Of a DNA stretch of 15,067 nucleotides, positions 1 through 10,258 are shown piece after piece (position 1 is the first letter of the stretch; each line of letters opens with the position of its first letter). The position numbers were made by a program, and so were the translations under genes. This DNA is from Smittium mucronatum. Taxonomy: Eukaryota > Kickxellomycota > Harpellomycetes > Harpellales > Legeriomycetaceae. The stretch lies in the NCBI GenBank assembly GCA_001953115.1, contig LSSL01007565.1:1-15067 (forward strand). The letters are read 5' to 3'. The notes beneath the pieces were generated by a model, which saw only the letters and a program-made list of their open reading frames with translations, had not been told where the DNA came from and did not search any database.

Positions 1-288
1 CAATTCATAATCATTTTATTCTTGTGCTCTGAATAAAAAAAAACTCATGAATTTTATTAAAGAAATTCATCTATTCTTAAACACAAACTTTAAAATATTT
101 TTTTTTAAATATATCTCTCAAGTTTCTGAGTTAAAATTTATATTATTCCACTGTTTCAATTTTAATAAAACCAATTATTTATTTTTTTATTTGCTTGAAA
201 ACCTAATAATCTGTGGAAAATTCATACTGAAATTGTTTTTTAAGTAAAAATCTAATATTAATTCATTTTTGTTTTTTCTGGAGAGTTC

Positions 289-335
289 ATAAAATGGATA
301 TATAGTATTTCAGCTATAACATATATCCATTTTAT
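289..335. repeat. Perfect 15-bp inverted repeat (hairpin)
   Basis: The arms ATAAAATGGATATAT (289-303) and ATATATCCATTTTAT (321-335) are exact reverse complements, separated by a 17-nt spacer. Each arm has a GG/CC pair, so this is not just an AT-run palindrome. Inside it, TATAG (301-305) and CTATA (314-318) could form an alternative inner stem. It could be a cruciform, the remnant of a small inverted-repeat element, or chance; no gene is nearby. Confidence 0.85.
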
Positions 336-1166
336 TCTGTATTATAACTATTTTATGCCCCTTTTCCTAATAGTTTCGATATTCGCTTGAATAGTTGTTC
401 CACCATAAAAAAAAAAATTCCTTTATTTTAATTTTTGAATTTAAAAAGCCAAGATGTTTCAATTTTATAATCTCTAAAAAAAATCTTGGTAATTTTTTTG
501 ATTTTTAACAATCAGAAACCATAAATTTTTGATTTGAGTTCAGAAATATACTATTTTAAGAACTTATCGATCCTTTTTATTCATTATTATGAGCTTCTTT
601 CATTAATTTCTAAACCAAGTTTTTTGTTCCCTTATAATAACTTCAAGAACGAGTGTGATTTTATTTTCCATCATAAATATTTAAAATCGTATTTAATATA
701 TAAAGTAGAGCCTATCATAATAATAAGCCATATATTTGTTGCAATTTTTCGTTTTTATATTGAAGTGACGTTTATTAAATTCATTATTAAGGATTTTGAT
801 TAAATTATCTCTATTATATTAATTCTATATTATATATACATTTTCTATTTTTATATTTACAGAAAATATCAAAAAAAAAGTGCCTTAATATATATATATT
901 CTTATTAGTTTAATTACGTTAAGTACACATCCATAATGATAAAAAATTTCAATAAAAAAATAAATATTCCTGAATAACTTTCAATCTCAAAAAAATATTT
1001 TAAAAGTATCAATTAATCTTTATCGCGATTTTTTTTCGAACTAAAATTGGTTTTTTGATATGATATTTCCCAAATAGAAATCCATTGACTATCTCTATAC
1101 ATGATTTTCGTTTAGAATTAATTTTAGCAGTTAAAAATTGCCCTAATAAAAGCTTAATTCAAGATT

Positions 1167-1223
1167 AATTAAATAAATTAGCTGTTATTAATTAATAACA
1201 CTAGTGGTATGCTTTATTTAATT
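1167..1223. repeat. Nested palindrome
   Basis: An 18-bp perfect palindrome, TGTTATTAATTAATAACA (1183-1200), lies between 11-bp inverted arms AATTAAATAAA (1167-1177) and TTTATTTAATT (1213-1223). The two symmetry centres are a few bases apart. The bases are almost all A and T, so chance is more likely than for the 289-335 hairpin. Confidence 0.65.
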
Positions 1224-3866
1224 ATTAAATGCTACTCAAGAAGAAAAAAAAAAGTTTTTATACTTAGGAAAACGCTATATTATAAAATCGTAGTATTAAA
1301 AAATCTAAAAAGTTAAAACTTGATATTTTTTTATTAAAATTATTTTCATAAAAAAATGAACGGCTCATATTTGTATATAATACGTGGTCATAAATTATAA
1401 AATTTAATGCATAGAATAAGCAGAATAAACTTTATTAAATAATATAATTATTTGAAGTATTGTGGAGACAAATGATAATTCTTTTAATATATATATACGG
1501 CAAAAAAATAGTCTAAAACCGAGAAAAGCAAAATTTTCTATAAGTGAAAATTCAAAGTCATATAATTTTCTTTTTTGGATTATAATTATTTTTTTTATTA
1601 AAAATTACAAAAAAAACATTCATTTGAATGCCAATGAATACATATTTTTCCTTATAATTTATTTTCGCCAACAGATAATTTAATTTCTTCATTTATTAAC
1701 GAATAAGCTTCCATCTGTTGATAGTATATTTAATATTATATTAGAGATTTCATTGAATATAAAGATTCAGTGTGATTTAGGAAATTTAAAAAAAATATTT
1801 GAGTTTATTTGATTGTTACAACGGGAGTTTTTTCTATTGGAAATTTCGAAGAAATTTTTCTAACCATAAAATAATTTTTTTTAAAAAAAACCCCATAATA
1901 TTAATTTAAAAAATAATGAATATTTATTTCATCGGAATTACAAAACTTTATTTCATATACTACTTAATTTATTAATTATTATTAAAGAATAATTTTTTTA
2001 TTTTATAGCGATGAAATTAAGAATTTTTAATTCACATTACTTAATTTTAAATATATATAAATCATAGAATAATTATTATGAGGATAGATCAAGTAATATA
2101 ATATTTTTTTAAATATATATTATATTATTCAACTTTTTTGTTTTAAAAATTGATAGTGTATTTCATAAAGAAGTGGAGGCTTTAAATAGAAATTGTGAAA
2201 AAATATGAATTTTTTTTTCTGTTGAGAAATAATAATATCTCATCAATCCATAAAATGGAAATTTACTAAAAAATACCTCTAAAATTTGTAAGATTTTCTA
2301 ATAAAATTTTACCAAAATGGATAACCCCAAAAAAGTTCTAGAAAGTGACAATCTTCAAAGCTTTAGAAATACTTATCTTATTATAGAATATAAATATCAA
2401 ATAATCAGAAAAAAATAGTAATTACACAGCCTTTTTTTAAAAAAAAATATTTTCATTAGATAAGAGAGAATAAAATGTGTGTTAGGGGAATAATAAATCA
2501 ATTCAACTGATTTTTAAGTAAAATTAAGGATAGATATAGTAATTTGAGTATCTTTATTGTACGGCACTTGGGCGGATTTTTCACATTTAATCAGAGAAAA
2601 TCACCTGTTAATTTTTAAATTCAAACCAATTTGAAGTGAAAAATAATTTTTTTACTTTAAAAACTTGATTTATTTATTTTAATAATTTTGCGATAAACTT
2701 TTTTTATAGCGATTTTTGATATAAAAATACGAAATATATAAAAACGACTGCTCAAAGAAAAATTCACTCTGTAATCTTTAAATTTTTATCCTTAAGAAAA
2801 CTTAAAATTGCCAGAAAAAAAACCTGATTTTATATCCGGTTAAAAATATCTTCTGGTGCTTTATCTGTTATTAATAAAAGCACATTCCTTAAAAAATAAA
2901 AATCACGTGTGAAAAAAATGTTTTATTTTAGTTAATTGAATTAATTGAAGAAACTTTAAACCATATGAATATCCTATATTTTCAAATTTTTCTTTTTTAT
3001 TTTGTGAATATTCATTTTTTATAAATTCTTCTTAAATTCATGGATTGAAAAATAAATAAATTATAATATACTTATAATTTGAGAAGTTTTTAAAATTGTT
3101 ACTCTTATTATTTGTTTTTTAAGGGGAAGAATTTGGTTTAAAAAATAAATGAATAAATAAATATATATCAAAAAATAAAATATTGCCTACTTTATTATTA
3201 TACTAACTTTTATATAGACATATTTAACAAAAAAAAAATTATAAATATGGAGAGAACACTCTTTTTTACTAATATATATATATAACTTCGAAATGGTCTA
3301 AATAATGTGGTTTTTTTTATTTCTTTGAAACTTTTTTTTAAAAAAAGTCGATGTATACTTCTTTCATAAAATTTTATCTAAAAAAATATAATAGAAGCCA
3401 TATTATATTATTATCGATTACTGTGTGTTTGTTAATATAATATCCGCGTTTTTTAAAAAATTAATTTTATATACTGAAGTGCACGATGGATTATGCTTTT
3501 TTAAATTTTAACATAATAATTGGTCTATAGGAGTCATTAAGGTCATAATTATCGGTTAATTCTAATTTTTTAAAAATAATATTGTTTATGAAAGAGAGAT
3601 AGAAAAATATTTTTGAAATTTAGGCTTTTATTATGAAAAAAAAATAACTATAAATATTTCCTTTTGAAATTACACGATCTATATTGGTAAATATACTTTT
3701 CTGATTATTTTTTTAATTCATCTTTATTATTCTCGAAAATCCAATAAAAAAAAAGATATGGATTAAATTTGGTTATAAGAGAAACCAGATTCATTAAATT
3801 CAGAAGCTGAATAGTTACGAATTTAAAAAAAAAATCATTTCTTTTAAATTTTTTATTCTCTGAAAG

Positions 3867-3878
3867 CCCCCCCCCCCC
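3867..3878. repeat. Poly-C run of 12
   Basis: Twelve consecutive C residues interrupt DNA that is mostly A and T. Such a run is prone to length variation and to sequencing error. Confidence 0.85.
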
Positions 3879-4566
3879 AAAATCGCAGAGCTTACATTTT
3901 TTTCTAATAATTCTGGTTATTTTTCTATTTTTTATGGATTTTCCTCTTTTATATTGATTCTTTATAATAAAATTTTCTTTTTTCCTAAATAAACCTTAAG
4001 AATATAAATAATACAGTATTAAAGGCTTATTTAATACATAGAAGTTTGTAATTGGTATAAATATATTATTTAATGCATCGATGCTCTTTGAAAAGCCTCT
4101 ATATGTTTCATTAGCCAATTTTTTTTTAATAGAAATTTTTTTAAATCCAATAAAAGATTATAAAAAAAATTTTAAAATTTGAAAAAATTAGAATATTCCA
4201 AATAAATAAATATCACAACTTCTCTCTACCACTCTAGCAGAACCATTCATCAATGAAATTGGTACAAGTTTTACCAATTCTTATCATAAATAAAACGTTT
4301 AATATATCGAAAATTTTATAAAAGACTATCCCCCCATTATTATCAATTTTCTGTTGATTGTGAATCATACTTGTCTAGGGACCCTGGGTCATTACTCTTA
4401 AGCCATAATACTTTTTCCGAATTCTGATTTCTTAAAAAGCCAATTTTGTTTAATTTTTTAGGAATTATTACTCAGAAATTTTTATATAGCATTAAATATC
4501 CCCTTTAGTCTATAATCAAGCATTAATTATTTAATATTATTTTTGAACTTTTATTTCTGACTTCCA

Positions 4567-4575
4567 CCCCCCCCC
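4567..4575. repeat. Poly-C run of 9
   Basis: Nine consecutive C residues, about 700 bp from the C12 run and on the same strand. A run of six C also lies at 4330-4335 and one of seven at 15056-15062. Confidence 0.85.
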
Positions 4576-5936
4576 TCCAAATCTCCAGATATTTTGGTCT
4601 AAATATTTTAACTGAAAATAATTTTGTGGATAGAGAATTATACTTCATGGATGTTAAAAGTACAAAAAACGTATACAATCACGACTATCTCTCTTTTAAC
4701 ATTAGCTGTGGTGTTTTCCAGAGTAATTTTTTTTTTTTTCAAATAAATAAAAAAACAAGAAGATAAATTAATATAAAATATTTTACAACCAATTATTAGC
4801 GCATCATCAATATTTTTTTTCAATTTATAGATTGAAAATTTATTAATTAGTTTTTTATTTGATATAATTATTTTAAAGGGTTTCTTGATTACAACCGCTT
4901 TAAATTTTTAGTATTAAAAATCAGAGGAGTTGAAGCTCCAAAATCTTGATAGATTTTTTCATATTTAAATTATTTCGAAAATTGGTTAAGAGTATAATAA
5001 TTTTATCTTTTGTTAAAAATTTTGAAATTTTATTATTTTTTCCTTTTATTATATTTTTAATTTAGTTTTATTCTAGTAGCTAAACATTATAAATAAATTC
5101 CCTTTAAAAAAAAAATTGTTAAAATTTTTGATAATTTTCCTCTTCACATTTCAGAATTTAGAAAACCAGTCTCAAATTTCAAATAAATTTCACCAAATCA
5201 TTCATTTTAAATCATATCATAAAATAAATCGATTCTGGGCTTTGTGAAAATTTATTATATACCTTAGAATAATAAGTATCAGAGTTGCTGATATAATTCA
5301 AAGGGGTAATACTAGATAAAATTGTTTATTTTTTATACTCAACAATGGCTGTTTTTAATTTTTAATTGTCTTGGGACGATTTTATCTTTATATCGCCCAT
5401 TAAATTTTGATTAAAAATTATAAGATTTTTATATTTTTCTTTTATTTATATTTTTATCAATTTTTTTTATAAGGATAAAGAAAAATTATATAAGCGATTA
5501 AGAAGAGAGGGATATTTCGAGTAACTACTTTTTAATCACCAAAATTTCTGATAAGAATAATATTTTTAATACACCTTTGGCTTTTATTAACATGAATTTC
5601 TAAATAAGTAAAGGATGTTTTAATTTGAACGTTTTTATGGAAATTAAACTAAACAAAATTTATAATTATTAGCTAAATCAATAATTAAATAAGTAATAAA
5701 TTTTACTTTAATAAAAAATATTGTAAACCCCGCCATTTTTTATCAAATACAACACGATTTTAAAGCATTAAAACAAAAAAAAAAAAGTTTAAAAATTGGG
5801 TATTAATTCTGTAATCAGAAAAAAAATTGGATTATAGGTTGTATGGAATTTTTAAAAGAAATAAATTAGTTTTTTTAAAAATTCATATACCTATTTTATA
5901 CATAAGACCCATATATACCTTTTTTTGGGTTTTTTT

Positions 5937-5990
5937 AAATAAATAAATAAAAATATATAAAAATATAAAAATACATATATATATATATAT
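5937..5990. repeat. AAAT repeats and (AT)8 microsatellite
   Basis: Three AAAT units begin at 5937, followed by imperfect AAAAT/ATAT tracts and then an (AT)8 tract at 5975-5990. This is ordinary simple sequence for such an AT-rich genome. Confidence 0.8.
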
Positions 5991-7320
5991 TTTCTATAAT
6001 TTTTTAATTGCGATTTCCATAAATATTTTCCTAATAGGCAATTTGCAATTTTTTAGCCAAATTTTCAAACGAATTGTTTTTTCTTTTTTCTTATAAGAGT
6101 AAATTAGAGGACGTTTTTTTAGATTCCATCAATCATAATAATCTGGTTTACTTAATAATAATATGTATTATTTCTTTATAAATAAAGCGTAAAAAAAATC
6201 AAATTTAGAGTATAGCTTACAGATAAACCAATAAATTCAGAACATTTTTATGTTAATGCCAATAGATATTTGATAATGCTATTTAGTGATTATTTTTAGA
6301 TTTTGTCTCTTTTAGAACATAAGGTAAAAAATAGTACCATTTTTCATCAAGTAAAAGAATTATAATTTAGAAAAGAATAAATAATTGAGTTAGTGCATAA
6401 TCCAATCAATAGAAAACGTGAATATAAAGAACAAAGTATCATTAGATTATATTTACCACAAAGATTTTATAAAAAATAATTTTTTTTACTTTTACTGATT
6501 GGATAAAGTTACAAATGGGTATTTTATTAAGAAAATTAGTGATTTTTTTATAAAAAAAAGTGGATATTTAGTATTAATTTTTACCGCAAATAAATGTATT
6601 CAGGTATTTATATATAAAGTTCCCAATTTTTTAATATTCGATGAATATTTTCATGCGTTCATAAATTTATTAGACCAATAGATTTAAAAATCTAAGATTT
6701 ATTCACTTTGAGAACTGAAATTAGGTAATTACTCATAATTATATAATAACTTGATAGAAAATACTTTTTAAAGGGTTATAAAAAACAAAAAAAGGTTTTT
6801 TTATTTGAATGATTTTAATATTATGGGCGTGTATTTACAATAATACCTCTAACAATTAATATTTCTATAGAAATTATTTGGTTTATAATTACTTTTATAA
6901 TTTTGATTTTTTTATAAAAATCAGTTAAAATTTTGATACGCGAAACTACGTATTTTTATAAAAAAAATAGAAAATTACACATAAAACCCGCGCTCATAAA
7001 CAAAATTTATTTTTAGTCAAAAAAGCCTCTTAAATTTTTTGTGACCAAATACAAAACATTAGTACACCTTTTATTTGGCGGCTATATTAAGTTAATTATT
7101 CTAAAGTTAATAAATTGTAGTTTCTCTGAATACAGAAACTTTGCTTTTAAATTTCTACTACTTGATTAGGAAATATTTAATAAATAATTTCAATTGAATG
7201 TACGGTGGCTTTAGTTGATAATATAGGGGCAAATCTTATTTTTTTGTTTTTAATAATTATGGGATCTATCGGCTAAAATTATAATAAGCACTAAAATTAG
7301 TGATAAATAACAACTGACAG

Positions 7321-7830
7321 ATGTTATTTAAAGCAAAAATAAAACTGTCCCCAAAAAGAATATCCCAAATGAATAAAAGTTTGAGTCAGAGTACAGATAC
7401 GTTTTTTTCTGAAAATTTCTTTATTACGAATGGTTTTTTGGGTTTTATTTGGCAAAAAACTATTGCAGGCATGTTTTTTGGGATAATAGTATTTTTTTTT
7501 TACGTTTTGAAAAATTCCACAGCAATCATATATTATTCGCTCACTCAAATGATAATATATCCCAAATTTTATCCTAACTTCACATCCAATTTTTTAATTT
7601 GACCTTCTTTGGAAATAGGCAAATTTGAAATCTTATATAGGTGGAATTTTTTTCCTGTACCTAATTTCTGGTATTTTATTTCCAGTATTTGTGAGAATAG
7701 TGGGATTGCTGAGAGATATGTTTTTTACAAAAAAAATGCTGAGAGGACTTTTAGAGATTTTCTAATAAAAAACTACTTTATTTTACTGGAAAGTTTATAT
7801 GGACGCTTTATTTTTGAACTAAAGCGGTAA
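7321..7830 (+). pseudogene. Broken open frame, possible transposase fragment
   Basis: One reading frame runs from an ATG at 7321 for about 170 codons, interrupted only by a TGA at 7600-7602 and ending with TAA at 7828. In DNA this AT-rich such a length with one stop is unusual but not decisive. The second half contains A-E-R-T-F-R-D-F-L and later Y-G-R-F, which loosely recall the segment after the G-T-x-R-x-N-R motif of piggyBac transposases. An E-N-F-F stretch in the first half loosely recalls D-N-F-F-T-S. The spacing between these does not fit the family well, so the first half may be unrelated. No splice pair obviously removes the TGA. It could also be a decayed gene of unknown family or chance. 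Confidence 0.3.
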
Positions 7831-7943
7831 TATATAATTAAAGTAAACATTATTACCACATATTTTTTCATAATTTTATTTCTTGACTATGAGATGTAAT
7901 TTTTTTGAAAATACTAAATTATAATTATATATTCTTTTACTAT

Positions 7944-8192
7944 ATGGCAGATTATTGGGTAAATAAGACACTAGTTGTACTTGCATTCATTGGCAGTTTA
8001 TGGCTATATGATTTGTTGGTTCAATATGTTGACAAATAGTTCAAAATCAGAAATAAACATATTTTATTGGACTACTTCCATGGTCTGGCAGTTTTTGTGT
8101 TTAATTTAATATTTCCCAAAAGGGAAATAAAAAATAGTTATAAGCCAAGTGTCCGCTTTAGCAAAGAGTCGCCCACAAGACATTCTGTTTAA
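7944..8192 (+). pseudogene. Broken transposase-like C-terminal segment (piggyBac-like)
   Basis: From ATG 7944 the frame is open for 82 codons except for a TAG at 8037-8039, and ends with TAA at 8190. It begins M-A-D-Y-W-V-N-K, then has V-V-L-A-F-I-G, later D-Y-F-H (Asp codon at 8070) and N-L-I (8103-8111). PGBD-type transposases have W-x-D-N-K-x-V-x-L-A-S-x-F-x-G, then E-Y-N-x-H-M-G-G-V-D and L-I in the same order and similar spacing. The Asp of G-V-D is not preserved here, consistent with decay. A frame change near 8165 would extend the reading through an S-R-P-Q-D-I-L-F-K-N-D stretch. This is the best single piece of evidence for the family. Confidence 0.4.
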
Positions 8193-9121
8193 GAATGATC
8201 ACTTCCCTATTGAATTTTTGTTAGTTTTTTAATTTGCAAACACATCTAAAATACTCAAAAAAAATATTGATAGTTCAAGAATTAGAGCATAAAACTGATT
8301 TACTATTGGCAAAATGCTGAAAGGTTAATAGAACTAGTGTATTTTTCTATTTTAATTGGATTGTTTATTGGATAAGCTCAAATTTAGCCAATGGTCTAGA
8401 GAGAAAAATACTCTGGTCCTGAAAAGAATATCATATATTTAATAATGAAGTGTCTGCACTCAAAAAGTATCTTCTATATCTAACAATAGGTCAATTATAA
8501 TTGACGTGACTGAGGACCTATTTACAACAGACCTATAGGGAATTTCGCCTGCTTTTTGTCCATTAAATTTTTAAATTCAAGTATATTTCAATGGGGCTAT
8601 TAATTTTTACTGGCTATTTTATTTTTAATCTTTGTAATACGTAAGCCAGTAGTCGAAGTGTTATGTGGGTCTACAATCACGAAATCTTGTTTATTATCAA
8701 ACGAAAAGCGATTTAGATAAACATAGACTAATAAATTATATCTCAAAATAGTCCAGCAACCGTTGCTCTTAAACTCTAAAACCCCTTCTAGGGCTATAAA
8801 TACATTGAATTCCTATTTGTTAAAACTAGGATTTTCTGGAATTTTTTTTTTTTACGGGAAATTTATATTAAAGTTAATAAAGATTTCTGGAAGCGTATAC
8901 AATATTAATCTAATAATGGACAATAATCTGAAGTAATATTTTTATTGAATAAAAATTGGGGTTCATTATTGCTTCGCTTGCTCTGAAAGCGCTATCGTGA
9001 TTTTGTCCCCTTTTGGGCTCATAGAATAAATCGAATACCATTTATAAGATCTTTTACTTCTCATCCAGTAAGATTTTAAATTAATCCAATTACAAACTTT
9101 TTTTAAAAAAAAATAAAATGT
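8193..9121 (+). other. Degenerate interval with short coding-like stretches
   Basis: No continuous gene is visible. Plus-strand pieces include a frame at 8949-9029 reading I-K-I-G-V-H-Y-C-F-A-C-S-E-S, loosely like the K-x-G-x-K...C-x-S part of piggyBac transposases. On the minus strand an uninterrupted 70-codon frame with no ATG at its start lies at 8812-8603, and shorter frames follow to 7952. Because both strands read plausibly, I cannot assign the coding strand of this interval with confidence. The composition, richer in G and C than the desert, argues that it once coded for something. Confidence 0.3.
8490..8505. repeat. Perfect 16-bp palindrome
   Basis: GTCAATTATAATTGAC is exactly self-complementary. 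It sits inside the degenerate transposase-like interval. It could be a protein-binding site or the junction of an inverted duplication; nothing nearby decides this. Confidence 0.8.
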
Positions 9122-9340
9122 ATGTATTTACCGAAAATTGAGTGCCATTTTTACACATCCGGCCCTGAAAGAGGAAAAACGTGCGCCTGCCCATCAGTAA
9201 ATTGCATTAGTGCAAAACTAAAAAACGATGATAAAATTGAGTCCATTGATGTTATAAGAGATATTATTGGTATAATAATGCAGTTTATATCTGAAAAAAA
9301 TATTAAGAAATTTGTGAAACCGTGGTATGGAAAAAAATGA
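9122..9340 (+). CDS. Small Cys-containing ORF, 72 aa, uncertain
   Basis: An uninterrupted ATG-to-TGA frame of 72 codons. The N-terminal part holds C8, C21, C23 and C28 around the motif F-Y-T-S-G-P-E-R-G-K-T-C, and the rest is charged with an amphipathic Ile-rich middle. Two readings are possible. First, it is another transposase relic: F-Y-T-S recalls D-N-F-Y-T-S of piggyBac, with the catalytic Asp lost, and C-I-S-A-K-L-K-N recalls the following segment. Second, it is a small zinc-binding protein of the C-x12-C type. A second ATG in another frame overlaps at 9118. The opposite strand is open over 9151-9396 too, so even the strand is not proven. Confidence 0.25.
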   Translation: MYLPKIECHFYTSGPERGKTCACPSVNCISAKLKNDDKIESIDVIRDIIGIIMQFISEKNIKKFVKPWYGKK

Positions 9341-9431
9341 TCCCAGTGGTTAACATTTTTTATTTGGTTGTTTGAAATAAACGTTTTATGTAACAAATGT
9401 TTACATTTTATAATTATCCCTATTATATTGA

Positions 9432-9650
9432 GGGGAAAATGTTAGACTGCAGGCTATTCGAAATGGGTCAATTGATCCTGATATGAAAAGTAAAACATGG
9501 GTGAATCAGCTCAGTATCATCGGGTTTTTAGGGAAAAAATCTGAAAAGCTATCAAATCATAAGGCATCTGTGCCAAAAACAATAATAATTTTCCCTTCCA
9601 AAGTGCACTTACATACTATATTCAATGTTTATAATGGACAAATAGAATAG
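9432..9650 (+). pseudogene. Transposase-like fragment, copy A of the Trp-Val-Asn segment
   Basis: A frame of 72 sense codons is open from just after a TGA at 9429 to the TAG at 9648; the first ATG in it is at 9483, giving 55 codons. It reads G-S-I-D-P-D, then T-W-V-N-Q-L-S-I-I-G-F-L-G-K-K, later V-P-K-T...F-P-S-K-V-H-L-H-T-I. The order (G-S-x-D, W-x-x-N/Q, F-x-G-K, P-x-x-V) resembles the piggyBac W-x-D-N-K to P-x-x-V-x-x-Y-N region. It aligns with the 10075-10188 block, which carries W-V-N-Q, P-K-T, S-K-E-V-R-L-H-N-I in the same order. It appears to be a decayed copy, with no upstream catalytic core in frame. Confidence 0.4.
9498..9620 (+). repeat. Diverged direct repeat, unit A
   Basis: This unit pairs with 10084-10173. 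Both start TGGGTGAA, have GGGTTTT about 20 nt later, and end in GTGCACTTACATACTATA against GTGAGACTACATAATATA, 13 of 18 identical. Unit B is about 33 nt shorter, through internal deletions or insertions. A third, more diverged start (TGGGTAAATAAG) is at 7956. The shared order at both DNA and protein level suggests common descent rather than simple AT-rich similarity. Confidence 0.5.
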
Positions 9651-9663
9651 TGTTGTAAGAATC

Positions 9664-9685
9664 CAATAGTTTTACAATAGTTTTA
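9664..9685. repeat. 11-bp perfect tandem duplication
   Basis: CAATAGTTTTA occurs twice head to tail (9664-9674 and 9675-9685). It lies between two transposase-like fragments and could be a small replication-slippage duplication. Confidence 0.85.
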
Positions 9686-9686
9686 A

Positions 9687-10188
9687 AAATTAATAAAACG
9701 TATAAACGGTGTCATTTTTCGGCCAACAGTTTATGTGATCTCTTCTAAAGCCGATTGTTTGTGAGCTCACGCTTTTTACAAGAAAAAAACTCATTGGTTA
9801 TTACATTATATTTAAATGGAGATGTTTAATAGTTTTAACCGATGAATAAAGTTCAAGACTCCTATCAACTGAGGGTGTGTCATTGCACTGCCAATAATAA
9901 TATTTTTATTATTGTTTTTAATTTTTTTAGCCAATGTGTTTTCAAAAAGTTCTGATGCGATTTTGTAATAAAAACAGCAAAAAGATTATTGGAAAAGTGC
10001 CTAGTCTCTAAAAGAGCCCCTCAAAGCTGTCTATGGATGTATATTTTTCTAACCAACAAATGGATATTGTTTAAAATAGCAACTGGGTGAACCAATATAT
10101 ATTGGGTTTTATTGAAATAAATGCACCTAAAACTGAGACTCCCCACAGCAAAGAAGTGAGACTACATAATATAGATTATTTCATTTAT
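9687..10188 (+). pseudogene. Frameshifted transposase-like fragment, copy B
   Basis: Three plus-strand frames follow one another. At 9687-9815 there is T-V-Y-V-I-S-S-K-A-D-C-L, a TGA at 9762, then A-H-A-F-Y-K-K-K, like the K-x-W-x-L...G-Y...F-x-Y-x-G-K region of piggyBac transposases. At 9956-10087 there is A-K-R-L-L-E-K-C-L-V-S-K-R and later T-N-K-W-I-L-F-K-I, like the N-R...C-P-L...K-W stretch. At 10075-10188 there is N-W-V-N-Q-Y-I-L-G-F-I-E, then P-K-T and S-K-E-V-R-L-H-N-I. These appear in the order expected for one transposase, with frame changes and a degenerate gap between the first two. The frame carries on past TAG codons at 10189 and 10219. This is a relic, not an expressed gene. 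Confidence 0.4.
10084..10173 (+). repeat. Diverged direct repeat, unit B
   Basis: Partner of the 9498-9620 unit; both encode W-V-N-Q...G-F...P-K-T...V-x-L-H-x-I on the plus strand. Divergence is high, so the duplication or the two insertions are old. Confidence 0.5.
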
Positions 10189-10258
10189 TAGCAAATGATT
10201 TGTCATTATATTAGATAGCTCAAAGCAAACCAATATTATGAGTTTCTATTGGCTTTGA

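Larger units (their letters stand above)
1..7320. other. Very AT-rich gene-free desert
   Basis: This stretch is extremely AT-rich (sampled lines run from well under 20% to about 23% GC) and is dominated by T-runs, A-runs and T-run/A-run junctions. Open frames of 60-90 codons occur on both strands. They are made of Phe, Ile, Lys, Asn and Leu as expected for random AT-rich DNA, several begin at TTG rather than ATG, and none shows a recognisable motif. I see no exon chain, no tRNA-like cloverleaf and no RNA gene. The only discrete structures I can support are the hairpin, palindrome, poly-C runs and microsatellites listed separately. A fast-evolving noncoding RNA or a heavily decayed element could be hidden here without my seeing it. 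Confidence 0.75.

Noticed and set aside
47..247. 66-codon ORF with ATG start
   Set aside because: It is made of Phe, Leu, Ile, Asn and Lys as expected from AT-rich DNA, has no motif, and has the composition of the surrounding desert.
534..803. 89-codon ORF
   Set aside because: It starts at TTG, which is not expected in a nuclear eukaryotic gene, and its composition is that of translated AT-rich noncoding DNA.
4638..4823. 61-codon minus-strand ORF
   Set aside because: No recognisable domain, a lysine run from a T-tract, and no transcription or splice context.
5937..5990. Simple repeats as a CRISPR or centromere-like array
   Set aside because: Units are 2-4 bp with no spacers and the tract is short; ordinary microsatellite.
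6499..6681. 60-codon ORF
   Set aside because: TTG start and low-complexity composition; length is compatible with chance in this DNA.
7952..9396. Reading of the relic zone as one minus-strand piggyBac transposase
   Set aside because: Minus-strand blocks gave loose matches, but with frequent stops and frame changes. The plus strand has the repeated W-V-N segment and a better motif order. I kept this as a caution about pattern matching, not as a call.
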